Shown one piece after another: positions 28,590-38,460 of a stretch of 64,000 nt of DNA. The DNA is from Mumia quercus. Lineage in GTDB: Bacteria > Actinomycetota > Actinomycetes > Propionibacteriales > Nocardioidaceae. The notes beneath the pieces are model-generated. The model saw only the letters and a program-made list of their open reading frames with translations, was not told where the DNA came from and did no database searches. Each line of letters opens with the position of its first letter. Within the stretch, counting starts at the first letter, position 1. A program made the position numbers and the translations under genes. Location: contig NZ_JANZYO010000007.1 of the NCBI RefSeq assembly GCF_025506335.1, forward strand, positions 1-64,000. The letters run 5' to 3'.

Positions 28590-29959
28590 CGCAGGGGAGC
28601 GGACTGGTCGAGCCGGCACCTGCGCTGGAGCACGACCGCGATCGTCATCAGCACGGCGGGCACCACCGTGAACCCGATCAGCAGGGCCTGCAACGCGGTG
28701 TCGGTCTGCGGCAGGCTGTCGCCGTCGACGGCGGCGGCGAACCCGCCGATCGCGAGCACCGCCGAGTAGACGTACGGGCCGATCGCCGTCCCGACCGCCT
28801 CGGTGGCCGTCCAGACGCCCGTGTACGCGCCGGCCCGGGAGGAGCCACGGCTCTCCGCGGCGGCGACCGCGTCAGGCACCATCGAGAACGCGAAGAGCTG
28901 GAGCCCTGCGAAGGCGACGCCGAGCACGACGACCACCGCGACGGACAGGGCGACACCAATCTGCTCTCCGGCGAGCAGCGCGGCGGTGCCCACGACGAAC
29001 ATGACCTGGCTCGTCAGCAGACCGCGCTGCTTGCCGATGCGTCGCGAGACCCGCATCCACACCGGGGAGGCGAAGACCGCGGGTGCGAGGAACGCTCCCA
29101 TGAGCACGGCGATCAGACGGCTGTCGTCGAGCACGTACGTGGCGTAGAACGGGACGGCCGCGAGGACGAGGTGGGTGGTGGTGCCGGTGAACAGGTACGA
29201 GAGGACGAGCATGCGGAAGTCGCGGTCGCTCCACGCCACCCGTACGTCGGCGAGCGTGGAGTGCGCGCGAGCGTCCGGGGTGCGGAAGCCGCACGTCTCG
29301 GTCAGACGCCGCACGCCGCGGATGGCGACCACGCCGCTGGCCAGCATCGCGACGCCGAGCACCGCCGCCATCTGCACGTAGCTGGAACGCGCGCCGTCCT
29401 CGACCATGGCCGGAGCGACGACGCCGGCGACGAGCAGGCCGACCGTCAGCAGCACCATCCGGACCATGAAGACGCGGGTGCGCTCGTGGTAGCCGACGCG
29501 CAGGTCCGAAGGGGTCGTGAGGTACGGGACCTGGAACGCGGCGAACAGCAGGTTGCCGACGACGTACCAGCAGCCGACCCACAGGGCGGCCGAGGCGCCG
29601 GTCATCCCGGACGGCACGGCGAACATCGCGCACATCGCCACGCCGAGCAGGAGGCCCCAGCGCAGCATCCCGCGCCGGTGCCCGTCGCGACGCGCGAGGC
29701 GGTCGGACCACGAGCCGAACGTCGGGTGGACGACCGCGTCGATGATCTTCGGGACGAGGAGCGCCAACCCGGCGACGAACGGGCTCACGCCGAGCGTGTT
29801 GGTGAGGAAGTAGAGCAGCAGCAGCCCGGGGACGGTGACCCACACGCCCATCCCGAGGGACCCGGACCCGTACGCCGCCAGGTGCTTCAGCTGTGGTCGG
29901 GGGATAACCTCAGCTGCAGCACCGGCGGGTACGGGCCCGGGGGTCTCGATGTCCGTCAC
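28586..29959 (-). CDS. MFS transporter, GPH (glycoside-cation symporter)-like
   Basis: This 457-aa protein has twelve predicted membrane segments. The cytoplasmic loop DAVVHPTFGSWSDRLARRDGHRRGM after helix 2 is the conserved D-x-x-x-G-x-x-S-D-R pattern of the GPH/MelB group. The substrate is unknown. The GTG at 29,959 overlaps the SDR stop, and the stop overlaps the TauE start, so all four genes are one unit. Confidence 0.85.
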   Translation of the reverse strand: MTDIETPGPVPAGAAAEVIPRPQLKHLAAYGSGSLGMGVWVTVPGLLLLYFLTNTLGVSPFVAGLALLVPKIIDAVVHPTFGSWSDRLARRDGHRRGMLRWGLLLGVAMCAMFAVPSGMTGASAALWVGCWYVVGNLLFAAFQVPYLTTPSDLRVGYHERTRVFMVRMVLLTVGLLVAGVVAPAMVEDGARSSYVQMAAVLGVAMLASGVVAIRGVRRLTETCGFRTPDARAHSTLADVRVAWSDRDFRMLVLSYLFTGTTTHLVLAAVPFYATYVLDDSRLIAVLMGAFLAPAVFASPVWMRVSRRIGKQRGLLTSQVMFVVGTAALLAGEQIGVALSVAVVVVLGVAFAGLQLFAFSMVPDAVAAAESRGSSRAGAYTGVWTATEAVGTAIGPYVYSAVLAIGGFAAAVDGDSLPQTDTALQALLIGFTVVPAVLMTIAVVLQRRCRLDQSAPLR

Positions 29960-30786
29960 CGCAGCGACTCGCGGTGACGGGCGATGGCCCGAGCGGCGAG
30001 CGCAGCCCCGTCGAAGGCGCCTGCGTTGAGGCGTTCGGCGAAGGTCCGCGCCACGATCCGGTCGGTCAAGGTCGGGAGGTGGCGGGCGAGGAGCAGCTCC
30101 ACGGCGCCCCTCCGGGTGGTGGGGACGTCACGGCGAGGGCGTCGCGAGAGCGCGGCGAGGAGGACGGCGTCGACGACACCTTCGAGCGGCTCGTACGCAC
30201 TCATCCCCTCGAGCGAGAGCCCGGCGGCAGCCGTCGAGTCGTGGATCGGGCTGCGGACCGACGACGGGTAGACACAGGTCACCCCGACGTGCGTGCCCAG
30301 CTCGAGACGCAGGGCGTCGGCGTAGGCGACCATCGCGCGCTTCGACGCTCCGTACGCGGCCGCGAGCGGCAGCTGCATGACCGCCATCCGCGACGCGACC
30401 ATGACGATCCGCCCGCGGGAGGCTACGAGGGCGTCGGTGCAGGCAGCGGTGACGCGCCAGGTGCCGAGCAGGTTGATGTCGAGCTGGCGGCGCACCTCGT
30501 CCCCGGGCGCGAGCTCGGCGGGTGCGGGCCCACCGATCCCGGCGTTGTTGACGAGGATGTCGAGCCCGCCCAGCCGTGCGACCGCCTCGGCGACGACCCG
30601 CGGCACTGCCTCGTCGTCGGTGACGTCGCAGGCCAGGACCTCGACCGGGTCGTCATCGCGGGGAGCGAGGTCGAGGCCGACGACATGGGCACCCTGCGCA
30701 GCGAAGGCAGCACACAAGGCTCGGCCGAACGTGCCGGAGGCACCGGTCACGAGCACACGCATCCCCGTGGCGTCGCGGCGGCTCAT
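29956..30786 (-). CDS. short-chain dehydrogenase/reductase
   Basis: This 276-aa classical SDR oxidises or reduces a carbonyl/alcohol with NAD(P)(H). It has the cofactor loop TGASGTFG, NNAG in LVNNAGIGG, a serine in VASRMAV, and the catalytic YGASK. The N-terminal ATG overlaps the FMO stop, and an internal ATG eight codons on (MRVLVTGASG) is an alternative start. Coupling with the FMO suggests that both act on the same oxygenated compound. Confidence 0.88.
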   Translation of the reverse strand: MSRRDATGMRVLVTGASGTFGRALCAAFAAQGAHVVGLDLAPRDDDPVEVLACDVTDDEAVPRVVAEAVARLGGLDILVNNAGIGGPAPAELAPGDEVRRQLDINLLGTWRVTAACTDALVASRGRIVMVASRMAVMQLPLAAAYGASKRAMVAYADALRLELGTHVGVTCVYPSSVRSPIHDSTAAAGLSLEGMSAYEPLEGVVDAVLLAALSRRPRRDVPTTRRGAVELLLARHLPTLTDRIVARTFAERLNAGAFDGAALAARAIARHRESLR

Positions 30787-32135
30787 GCGTGCACCTCTGC
30801 CGTCGAGGCAGGGCTGAAGGCGGCAGCGCCGGAACCGAGGCGGCGCTCGCCGGCCTCGATCTCACGGGGGACGGACGCCACGTACTGGTCGAAGTCGATC
30901 CGCATCGCGGGCCGCTTGTCGCCCCAGCGGCTGCGGGCCCGGGCGAGGACCCGGTCGGCCTCGCGACGGCGCTCCTGCGGGGTCGGCAGCGCGTAGCGGC
31001 CACCGACGTACGCGGCGAACAGCTTCGCCTGCGCCTCCACGACGGGCAGGGCGGCACCCGTCGACTGCATCAGACCGACGAAGCCCAGGGTCGGCTCCTC
31101 GAGGTGGAACACCCGGTGGTGCAGGGGCATCGCCTCGGGGTTGGCGCCGAGCCAGCGCGGGGAGAGGAACGGGATCGTCACGCGGTAGCCGGTCGCCCAC
31201 ACGATGACGTCGGCCTCCTCGCGGCGCCCGTCGGTGAAGACGACGTGCTCGCCGTCGAGACGGGCGATGCCGGGCCGGGGCTCGACCGCGCCGTGCGTGA
31301 GGCGGTGCAGGATCGTGTCGCTGATCGTCGGGTGGTTCTGGAAGAAGCCGCTGGAGGGGGCGGGCAGCCCGTACTTCTCGGGGCGTCCGACCGCGAGACG
31401 CAGCATCGTCTCGGCGATCCGCTGGCGCACCTTCCACGGGAGCCCCGCGATCGCCGCGCCCGTGGCGTCGGCCGGCTTGCCGAACAGGTACTTCGGGACG
31501 ATGTGCACCCCGTGCCGCGCCGAGAGGAGCACCGGCGCCTTGGCGACGTACGACGCGTCGACGGCGATGTCCATCGCGGAGTTGCCCATGCCGACGACGA
31601 CGACGCGCCGGTCGCGGAAGACGTCGGCGCTGCGGTAGTCGTGCGCGTGCATCTGCGTCCCCGCGAACTCGCCCGGGTACGCCGGGCTCGGCCACTTCGG
31701 GTCCCAGTTGTGTCCGTTGGCGACGACCACCGCGTCGTAGCGGTCGGTCTCCCCGGCCTCGGTGGTGACCGTCCAACCGCCGTCGGCGGTGCGCTCGACA
31801 GCGGCGACGGTCGTGCTGAACCGGACCCGGTCGGTCACGCCGAAGGTCTGGGCGTAGTCCGCGAGGTAGCCGGCGATGTGGTCGGCCGACGGGTAGTCGG
31901 GCCAGTCCTGCGGCATCGGGAAGTCGGCGAACTCCGTGCGCCCCTTGCTGGTGTTGAGGTGCAGCGAGGCGTACGCGGGGGAGAGGCCGCTGGTGTTGTC
32001 GCGCACCCACAGACCGCCGGGTCGGTCGCCCTTCTCGTACGTGACGACGTCGGCGCCGACGTCGAGCAGCGCCTTGGTGGCGGCGAGGCCGGCAGCTCCG
32101 GCGCCGATGACGGCGACGCGGGCGTGGTGGGTCAT
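30783..32135 (-). CDS. flavin-containing monooxygenase
   Basis: This 450-aa NADPH/FAD monooxygenase hydroxylates a soft N or S centre or acts on a ketone. It has an FAD loop VIGAGAAGLAATKAL at the N terminus, the FMO fingerprint FAGTQMHAHDY (FxGxxxHxxxY) and an NADPH loop VVVGMGNSAMDIA. The late VIVWATGYR motif is also present. The ATG at 32,135 has a GAGGAG ribosome binding site 9 bases ahead. It is the first gene of the four-gene operon and divergent from the PucR-type regulator, its likely controller. Confidence 0.9.
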   Translation of the reverse strand: MTHHARVAVIGAGAAGLAATKALLDVGADVVTYEKGDRPGGLWVRDNTSGLSPAYASLHLNTSKGRTEFADFPMPQDWPDYPSADHIAGYLADYAQTFGVTDRVRFSTTVAAVERTADGGWTVTTEAGETDRYDAVVVANGHNWDPKWPSPAYPGEFAGTQMHAHDYRSADVFRDRRVVVVGMGNSAMDIAVDASYVAKAPVLLSARHGVHIVPKYLFGKPADATGAAIAGLPWKVRQRIAETMLRLAVGRPEKYGLPAPSSGFFQNHPTISDTILHRLTHGAVEPRPGIARLDGEHVVFTDGRREEADVIVWATGYRVTIPFLSPRWLGANPEAMPLHHRVFHLEEPTLGFVGLMQSTGAALPVVEAQAKLFAAYVGGRYALPTPQERRREADRVLARARSRWGDKRPAMRIDFDQYVASVPREIEAGERRLGSGAAAFSPASTAEVHA

Positions 32136-32243
32136 GCGGTGGTGCTCCTCTTCGGGGGGCCGGACCGGGGGTGGTCCGGACCACAACGGTAGAGGGTCAA
32201 ATCGGTAAAGCGTGTGGCTCTCGTCACCGAGTTCGGGCGGGTT

Positions 32244-32273
32244 GTTGTGTACAGCCACAACGCTGGGCATGAT
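32244..32273 (+). promoter_or_regulatory. PucR-gene promoter overlapping a GTTGTG-N6-CACAAC palindrome
   Basis: A perfect inverted repeat GTTGTG/CACAAC (32,244-32,261) overlaps a -35-like TTGTGT (32,245-32,250), which is 17 bases from CATGAT (32,268-32,273). Transcription would start at about 32,280, the A of the ATG, so the message is probably leaderless. The palindrome could be the autoregulatory operator and also act on the divergent FMO operon. Confidence 0.5.
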
Positions 32274-32279
32274 GGGCCG

Positions 32280-33440
32280 ATGCTCCGAGAAACCAGGGGG
32301 ACGGTCAGCCAGTGGTCCGCCGTCGTCGATCTCATCGAACGCGTGATGGCCGACGAGGACCTGCTGCCGCAGGCGGTGTCGGGGGTGCGGTCGATGATCG
32401 CGGAGGTGTCCTCGCTGCCGGTCGCCGACGTCGCCGGCCACACGCGCGCGCTGCTCACCGCAGCCACCCGTGCGCTCGCGGCGCGGCGCGGGCCGACCGA
32501 GGCGGAGCTGGCGTTCGTCGAGGAGCTCGCGGTCACGAGGGCGAGCCAGGGCATCCCGATCGAGGTGGTGCTGGGGGCGATCCACGTGGCCGAGCGCGCC
32601 ATCTGGACGCGAGCCCGCGAGCTCGCGCCGGCGGAGGACGTGGGCGCCGGAGTGCTGCTCGACGCCCGTGAGCTGTACGACGACTGGGCCGAGGCCGTTC
32701 GCGCTCGCCTGATCCGGGCGCACCGCGACGCGCAGGTCGAGCAGGCCGCCGTCCGCCGCGACCGTGACGTCGAGCTGATGCGCCGTCTGCTCGAAGGCGG
32801 CTCCGCGGCGTCGCTGGCCGCGGCGGAGGTCGGGCTGCCCTACGCCGGCGGGCTCTGGGTGATGGTGGGCCGCAACGGCGACCGCCAGGCCGAGGAGATG
32901 ATGCGCCGGCTGCGCAGCGAGCGGGTCGCGTCGCTGACGGCGCCGTTCGCGGACACTCTCGTCACGGTGACGGCGGCACGTCCGGCGCCACCGGCACGGG
33001 CGAGCGCGGGGACCGACGCCGTCGTCGGCGTCGCGGGCCCGGTCGGCGTCGAGGAGATCACCACCGCCCACCGGCTCGCCGTCGCCGTCGTCCCTGCCGC
33101 CGAGTCCGTCGGACGCCTGGGGCCGGTCCACGTCGGCGAGATGGCGAGCGTGGTGGCGGTGCTCTCGCGGCCCGACCTGTGCGCCGCGCTGGTCGCACGG
33201 CACGCCGACGCACGTCGGGAGCTGGGGGCGAGCGCCGTCCCGGTGGCGCAGGCCGTACGGGCGTGGCTGGAGGCCGACCGCGACACCGCGGCGGCCGCGC
33301 AGGCGCTGTTCGTCCACGCCAACACGGTGCGCAACCGCGTGCAGCGCTTCACCCGGACGACAGGGATCGACCCGCTCGGCACGTTCGGTGCGCTGGACGC
33401 GTGGTGGCTCTGCGTCGCGTGGCTGGCCGACGCGGAGTAG
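32280..33440 (+). CDS. PucR-family transcriptional regulator
   Basis: This 386-aa regulator has an N-terminal sensory region (RsbRD-like helices, VSQWSAVVDLIERVMADEDLL), a central GGDEF-like linker, and the C-terminal PucR helix-turn-helix (AAAAQALFVHANTVRNRVQRFTRTTG). PucR proteins usually activate neighbouring catabolic operons in response to a metabolite. I chose the ATG at 32,280 because a promoter ends 6 bases ahead. A GTG at 32,214 would add 22 residues. Confidence 0.87.
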   Translation: MLRETRGTVSQWSAVVDLIERVMADEDLLPQAVSGVRSMIAEVSSLPVADVAGHTRALLTAATRALAARRGPTEAELAFVEELAVTRASQGIPIEVVLGAIHVAERAIWTRARELAPAEDVGAGVLLDARELYDDWAEAVRARLIRAHRDAQVEQAAVRRDRDVELMRRLLEGGSAASLAAAEVGLPYAGGLWVMVGRNGDRQAEEMMRRLRSERVASLTAPFADTLVTVTAARPAPPARASAGTDAVVGVAGPVGVEEITTAHRLAVAVVPAAESVGRLGPVHVGEMASVVAVLSRPDLCAALVARHADARRELGASAVPVAQAVRAWLEADRDTAAAAQALFVHANTVRNRVQRFTRTTGIDPLGTFGALDAWWLCVAWLADAE

Positions 33441-33466
33441 GGCGTCGACCCCACGCCGTGGGGTGG

Positions 33467-33621
33467 TCTCGATACGGGTCTCGGCTAGCGCCTCGCCCCT
33501 ACTCGACCAGCGGCGGGCTGGGTGGTCGAGTAGTCCGAGCCGCTGGGCGAGGGCGTATCGAGGCCGGGTGGTCTCGATACGGGGTCTCGGCTAGCGCCTC
33601 GCCCCTACTCGACCAGCCAGG
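33467..33621. repeat. REP-like palindromic repeat cluster, copy 2
   Basis: Block A (GGTCTCGATACGG) occurs at about 33,467 and 33,570, and inverted (CGTATCGAGGCC) near 33,554. Block B (CTACTCGACCAGC) is present at about 33,499 and 33,605, and inverted near 33,521. The two direct halves are near-identical and flank an inverted copy. It lies between convergent genes, as do the other two clusters. Confidence 0.85.
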
Positions 33622-33627
33622 GGTGTC

Positions 33628-34047
33628 TCAGCCGGCTTGGTCGGAGTCCTTCATCGCGCCCCAGCCGTGCCACCGCTCGACCTCGATCCAGGCGCTCACC
33701 CGCCCACGGTCGCGCCGCGGGTACGGCCGGCCGGTGTGGTGCGTGGCGATGCGGTCGATGTCGGCGAGCTCGACGTCCTCCTTCATCTCGACGACCGAGC
33801 CCATCAGGGTCACGTGCGTCGACCAGTCGCCGTCAGCGAGCACGGTCAGGCTCACCCGCGGATCATTCCGCAGGTGCTTGAGCCGCACGCGGCTCTCGTC
33901 CATGTTGACCAGGACGCGGCCGTCGTCCCAGAGGTACCAGGTCGCGGTGGTGACGGGGGCGCCGTCCTTGCGCACGGTCGCGATGACGGCGGGGTTCGGG
34001 CGCTCGAGCAGCGCGACGGCGTCGGCAGGCAGCGGGGGCTTCGACAT
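33628..34047 (-). CDS. PPOX-class F420- or flavin-dependent oxidoreductase
   Basis: This 139-aa split-barrel protein of the PNPOx-like/FDOR group is the type often using F420 in actinobacteria. Segments AVIATVRKDGAPVTTATWYLWDDGRVLVNM and RLKHLRNDPRVSLTVLADG match the family. The ATG at 34,047 follows AAGGAGTT, a clear ribosome binding site. The cofactor and substrate are unassigned. It is the last gene on this minus-strand stretch and is separated from its upstream neighbour by 64 bases. Confidence 0.82.
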   Translation of the reverse strand: MSKPPLPADAVALLERPNPAVIATVRKDGAPVTTATWYLWDDGRVLVNMDESRVRLKHLRNDPRVSLTVLADGDWSTHVTLMGSVVEMKEDVELADIDRIATHHTGRPYPRRDRGRVSAWIEVERWHGWGAMKDSDQAG

Positions 34048-34111
34048 GGGAACTCCTTCGCTCTCGGGCGGAGTACCCGCCACGCTACTGGCCTCGCGGG
34101 TTCGCGGCCGT

Positions 34112-34756
34112 TCAGACCACCGGGACGCGCGGCTCCAGCTGCGGGGCGGTGGTGCGCAGCTTGCCGCGTCCCCAGGCGCGGTGGATCACGACCGCGGCGA
34201 GGAGGCAGCCCAGCACGCCGAGCGTGAGGTCGCCGAGCGTGTCGGTGTACGCGCTGTGCCGCTCGGTGTGCCTGCTGAGGAACGCGGCGTACTCCGCCAG
34301 CTCCCAGACGATCGCCGCCGTCGCGCCGAAGGCGAGGGCGCGCTCGACGGTCGCCCCGAGCGTCGCCGTCCGGGGGAGGGTCAGCAGGATCACCGCGGCC
34401 GCGAGGAGACCGGTGTTCATGAAGTGCATCCAGTCGTCGAACCACACGATGCGGTCGTACAGGTCCATGCGGTTGCCGAGGATGTCGGTGAAGCAGGTGA
34501 TCGTGATGAGGAGGTCCGCGAGCCACGGGAATGACGCCCGCTCGCGCCACCACACGTGCCAGATGATGGGGACGGTGAAGGCGAGCGCGGGGTATCCGAT
34601 CGCGCGGGCGAGCGCGCCCTTGTCCTCGAGGTTGCCGACCTCGGGGAACGCCAGCGCCGAGGCCAGCATGAGGATGAGGAGGAGCTTGGCCGCGATGTCG
34701 AGGCGCCGGACGAGCGTGGGGATGGGATGCCGTACAGCAACGGCGTCGTCGGTCAT
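34112..34756 (-). CDS. six-helix integral membrane protein, DUF2238/YjdF-like
   Basis: This 214-aa polytopic protein has about six membrane segments. Conserved polar residues lie in or next to helices (FDDWMHFMNTG, VWELAEYAAF, YTDTLGDLTLG), a pattern I associate with the DUF2238/YjdF group. The function is unknown. Its ATG overlaps the stop of the methyltransferase upstream, so it belongs to the end of the importer operon. Confidence 0.7.
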   Translation of the reverse strand: MTDDAVAVRHPIPTLVRRLDIAAKLLLILMLASALAFPEVGNLEDKGALARAIGYPALAFTVPIIWHVWWRERASFPWLADLLITITCFTDILGNRMDLYDRIVWFDDWMHFMNTGLLAAAVILLTLPRTATLGATVERALAFGATAAIVWELAEYAAFLSRHTERHSAYTDTLGDLTLGVLGCLLAAVVIHRAWGRGKLRTTAPQLEPRVPVV

Positions 34757-35495
34757 GCGCCTACGCTATCGGGACGGCGGCCCCGGACGAGGTGCTGCAC
34801 CCTGATCTCGTGGTGAGGCGCGACGCCGTGCGCCTCGTCGAGCGCGAGGATGCTGCGCAGCTCGACGGCCTCCACGTCCTCGAATCCTGCCGACTCGATC
34901 AACGCGACGGTGGCGTCGATGCCGGTCGCCTCGGCGAGCGGGAGCGCCCGGCGCACGTCCTCGTCGTACGCCGCCCGGAACGCCTCGCTCGCGTCGAGGT
35001 AGAGCCCTTGCGGGAACCACGTGCTGTCGACGACCGCCACCGTGCCGCCCGGTCGCAGCAGGTCCCACCATGCCTGGAGAGCGCGGGCGGGTTCGCGCAG
35101 AGTCCACATGACGTACCGGTTGACGACGGCGTCGAAGGAGCCGGGCGGGTACGGCGGGCAGACCGCGTCGCCGTGCGTGAAGCGGGGCGGGTTCGCCGTC
35201 GTCGACGCGTGGGTGCGGGCCCGCTCGAGCATCCCGTCCGCGAGGTCGATCCCGGTCGCCCGGTGGCCGAGGTCGGCGAGGACGCGGGCGACGTACCCGC
35301 TGCCCGTTCCGACGTCGAGGACGTCCAGCGGCGCTTCGCCGAGCGCGTCCTGCCAGACCCCGCGCCAGGCGGCCCAGTCGTCCTCCCGACGCTCGGGTCG
35401 CTCCTGGTAGGCGTCGTACGGGACCGAGCGCCGGCTCCAGTACGCGTTCATCGCCTCTTGGACGTGGTCGGGCGTACGGGTGGGGGAGATGCTCA

Positions 35496-35496
<1 letters not shown>
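34753..35496 (-). CDS. class I SAM-dependent methyltransferase
   Basis: This 247-aa methyltransferase has motif I LDVGTGSGYVARVL, the acidic loop TGIDLADGML, and motif IV-like SFDAVVNRYVMWTL followed by PGGTVAVVDSTW. The acceptor is unknown. It overlaps the ABC ATPase stop by one base and is thus co-transcribed with the metal-chelate importer. A role in processing the imported chelate (for example a tetrapyrrole or metallophore) is possible but unsupported. Confidence 0.85.
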
Positions 35497-36319
<823 letters not shown>

Positions 36320-36323
<4 letters not shown>

Positions 36324-37327
36324 CGGCCGAAGTGCTCCACGATCTTCTCCAGCCCGTCGATCGACAGCGGCGTCGGGGGCTCGGTGAAGTTGAAGAGCTG
36401 CACCAGGATCTCGTCCTCGCTCACCGCCGTGAGGGTGTCCGCCCCGTTCATCGAGGTCACCGCCTTCTTCACGGCAGCGGGGTCGCCGTCGGAGTGGAGG
36501 AGCACCAGCACGTCCGGGTCGCGGCCGATGAGCTCCTCGAGCGACACCTCGAAGACCCGCTCCTGCACGTCGCCGAAGACGTTCTCCAACCCCGCGGCCT
36601 CCAGCTGAGGCTGGGCCATCGAGTGCGCTCCGTACGCGTAGGTCGTCCCGCCGCCGACCGTGGGGTAGAGCACCGCTGCCGTCCGGGTCTCGCGGCGCGG
36701 GGCGTCGGCGATCGCGGCGCGGACGGCAGCGACACGGTCGTTTGCTGCCTCGGCCGCCCGGGCGCCGGCTTCGGGAACGCCGAAGACCCGGGCGTACGCC
36801 GTCATCTGCTCCGCGACGTCGTCGAAGCTCGGGTCGGTGACTCCCTCGGGGCACATCGCGGGCTCGTCGAGGAGGGGGATGCCTGCCGCCCCGAGGGTCT
36901 CCCGGGTGAGGTTCTCCGCCTCGCCGAGGACCAGGTCGGGCTTCTGTGCGAGGACGGTCTCCTTGGAGATCTGCAGGTGGCCGGACGAGTCGAGCGCGTC
37001 GGTCAGGAGCGGGATCGCGTCGAGAGCCTCCTGCGTCTCCTGGTCGTAGTACGCGGCGGGATAGGCGCCGGCGCGCGCGACCACCTTGTCGAGCAGGCCG
37101 AGGTCGGCGAGGAAGGGGACCGCCGAGCTGCTGAGCAGGACCACCCGCTCGGGCGGAGCGTCGAACGTGACCTGCGCCCCGCAGTTCGTGACGGTGAGTG
37201 GGAAGCCCTCCGGCGCGGCAGCCGCGTCGCCGGCGACCTGAGCCGGGGTGGCGCCGCACGCGGCGACCGCCAGCGACAGCGCTGCAGCGACGGCGGCGAG
37301 AACGTGACGGGACGACCGGTGCTTCAT
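36320..37327 (-). CDS. ABC importer substrate-binding lipoprotein (iron chelate/cobalamin class)
   Basis: This 335-aa secreted lipoprotein has a signal peptide with the lipidated cysteine at C24 (LAVAAC). It has the two-lobe PeriBP fold of FepB/BtuF proteins, with VVLLSSSAVPFLADLGLLDKVVARAG at the start and the connecting helix in the middle. Cysteines in LTVTNCG and PAMCPEG may form a disulphide. The ligand class (ferric siderophore, haem or corrinoid) cannot be told from sequence. Confidence 0.9.
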
Positions 37328-37348
37328 GGTGCTCCTTCGGGCGGGAGG

Positions 37349-38446
37349 TCAGGACGACGGGTGGAGTCGCCGGATGAGCAGGAGGAGGAAAGGAGCTCCG
37401 ACGAGGGCGGCGATGATCCCGATCGGCAGCTCGCGCGGCTGCATGAGCATCCGGGCCAGCAGGTCGGCCCACAGGAGGAAGGTCGCGCCGAGCAGCGCGG
37501 AGGCGGGGACGGCCCACGCGTGCGCCGACCCGACGAGCCGACGCGCGAGGTGGGGGACGACGAGGCCGACGAACCCGATGCACCCTGAGGCGGCCACGAT
37601 CACCCCGACGCACAGCGAGACGACGACGAGCAGCTGGGTGCGGAACCGGGTGGGACCGATGCCGAGGACGTGGGCGGTCTCGTCGCCGATGGCGAGGGCG
37701 TCGAGGCGCCGTGCCCAGAACGTCAGGACGAGCACGGTGGCGAGCACGACGACGAGCAGGGCGGCGAGCGGTCCGCCCCACTGGGCCAGCGCGAGGGAGC
37801 CGAGCAGCCAGAACATCACCGAGCGAGCGCCCTCCGCGGAGCCCGACGCGAAGACGAGGAAGCTCGTGACCGCCGACAGGGCGTACCCGACCGCCACACC
37901 GGTGAGCAGCAGGCGTACGGACGTGATCCGTCCGGCGGTCCGGGCGACGACGAAGACGAGGAGAGAGGCGGCCAGCGCGCCGAGGAACGCGCTCCCCGCG
38001 AGCGCGTGCTCGCCGAGGCCGAGCGTGACTCCGAAGAGGATCGTGGCCGCGGCGCCGCTGCTGGCTCCTGAGTTGATCCCGAGGAGGTACGGGTCGGCGA
38101 GGAGGTTGCGCACCATCGCCTGCAGGGCGGCGCCGCAGACCGCGAGGCCGGCGCCGACGCCGATGCCGAGGAGCACGCGCGGCAGCCGTACGTCCCACAC
38201 GATCGCGTCTGCCGAGAGGTCGAGGCCCTCCGCGGGCGAGCCCGTCAGATGGCCGACGAGGATCCGGACGACGTCAGCGGGTGCGACCCACACCGGCCCG
38301 ATCGCCACCCCGAGGACCGCACTCACGGCGAGGACGGCGGTGAGGGCGGTGAGGACGGCGGCGTTGCGGCGACGCCGGCGCCGGCGACCGAGCGGGTCGT
38401 TGGACGAGCGTGCCGAGAGGGGTGCGAGAACGACGGTGGACGGCAT
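37349..38446 (-). CDS. FecCD-family ABC transporter permease
   Basis: This 365-aa permease has about ten membrane helices. Family motifs are RLPRVLLGIGVGAGLAVCGAALQAMVRNLLADPYLLGI and the coupling region GLVVPHLARRLVGSAH, with a late MQPRELPIGIIAALVGAPFLLLLI. A single permease gene implies a homodimer. The first ~25 residues are basic and cytoplasmic. The gene lies 21 bases before the binding-protein gene. Confidence 0.93.
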   Translation of the reverse strand: MPSTVVLAPLSARSSNDPLGRRRRRRRNAAVLTALTAVLAVSAVLGVAIGPVWVAPADVVRILVGHLTGSPAEGLDLSADAIVWDVRLPRVLLGIGVGAGLAVCGAALQAMVRNLLADPYLLGINSGASSGAAATILFGVTLGLGEHALAGSAFLGALAASLLVFVVARTAGRITSVRLLLTGVAVGYALSAVTSFLVFASGSAEGARSVMFWLLGSLALAQWGGPLAALLVVVLATVLVLTFWARRLDALAIGDETAHVLGIGPTRFRTQLLVVVSLCVGVIVAASGCIGFVGLVVPHLARRLVGSAHAWAVPASALLGATFLLWADLLARMLMQPRELPIGIIAALVGAPFLLLLIRRLHPSS

Positions 38447-38460
38447 GAGGGTGCGCCTGC

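Noticed and set aside
32136-33317. Upstream extension of the FMO frame by almost 400 codons over the PucR gene
   Set aside because: The FMO begins at 32,135 with a good ribosome binding site and its FAD loop at the N terminus. The extension is the antisense shadow of PucR.
27713-33621. Repeat clusters as CRISPR arrays or insertion sequences
   Set aside because: Blocks occur in mixed orientation without regular spacers, cas genes, transposase or target duplications.
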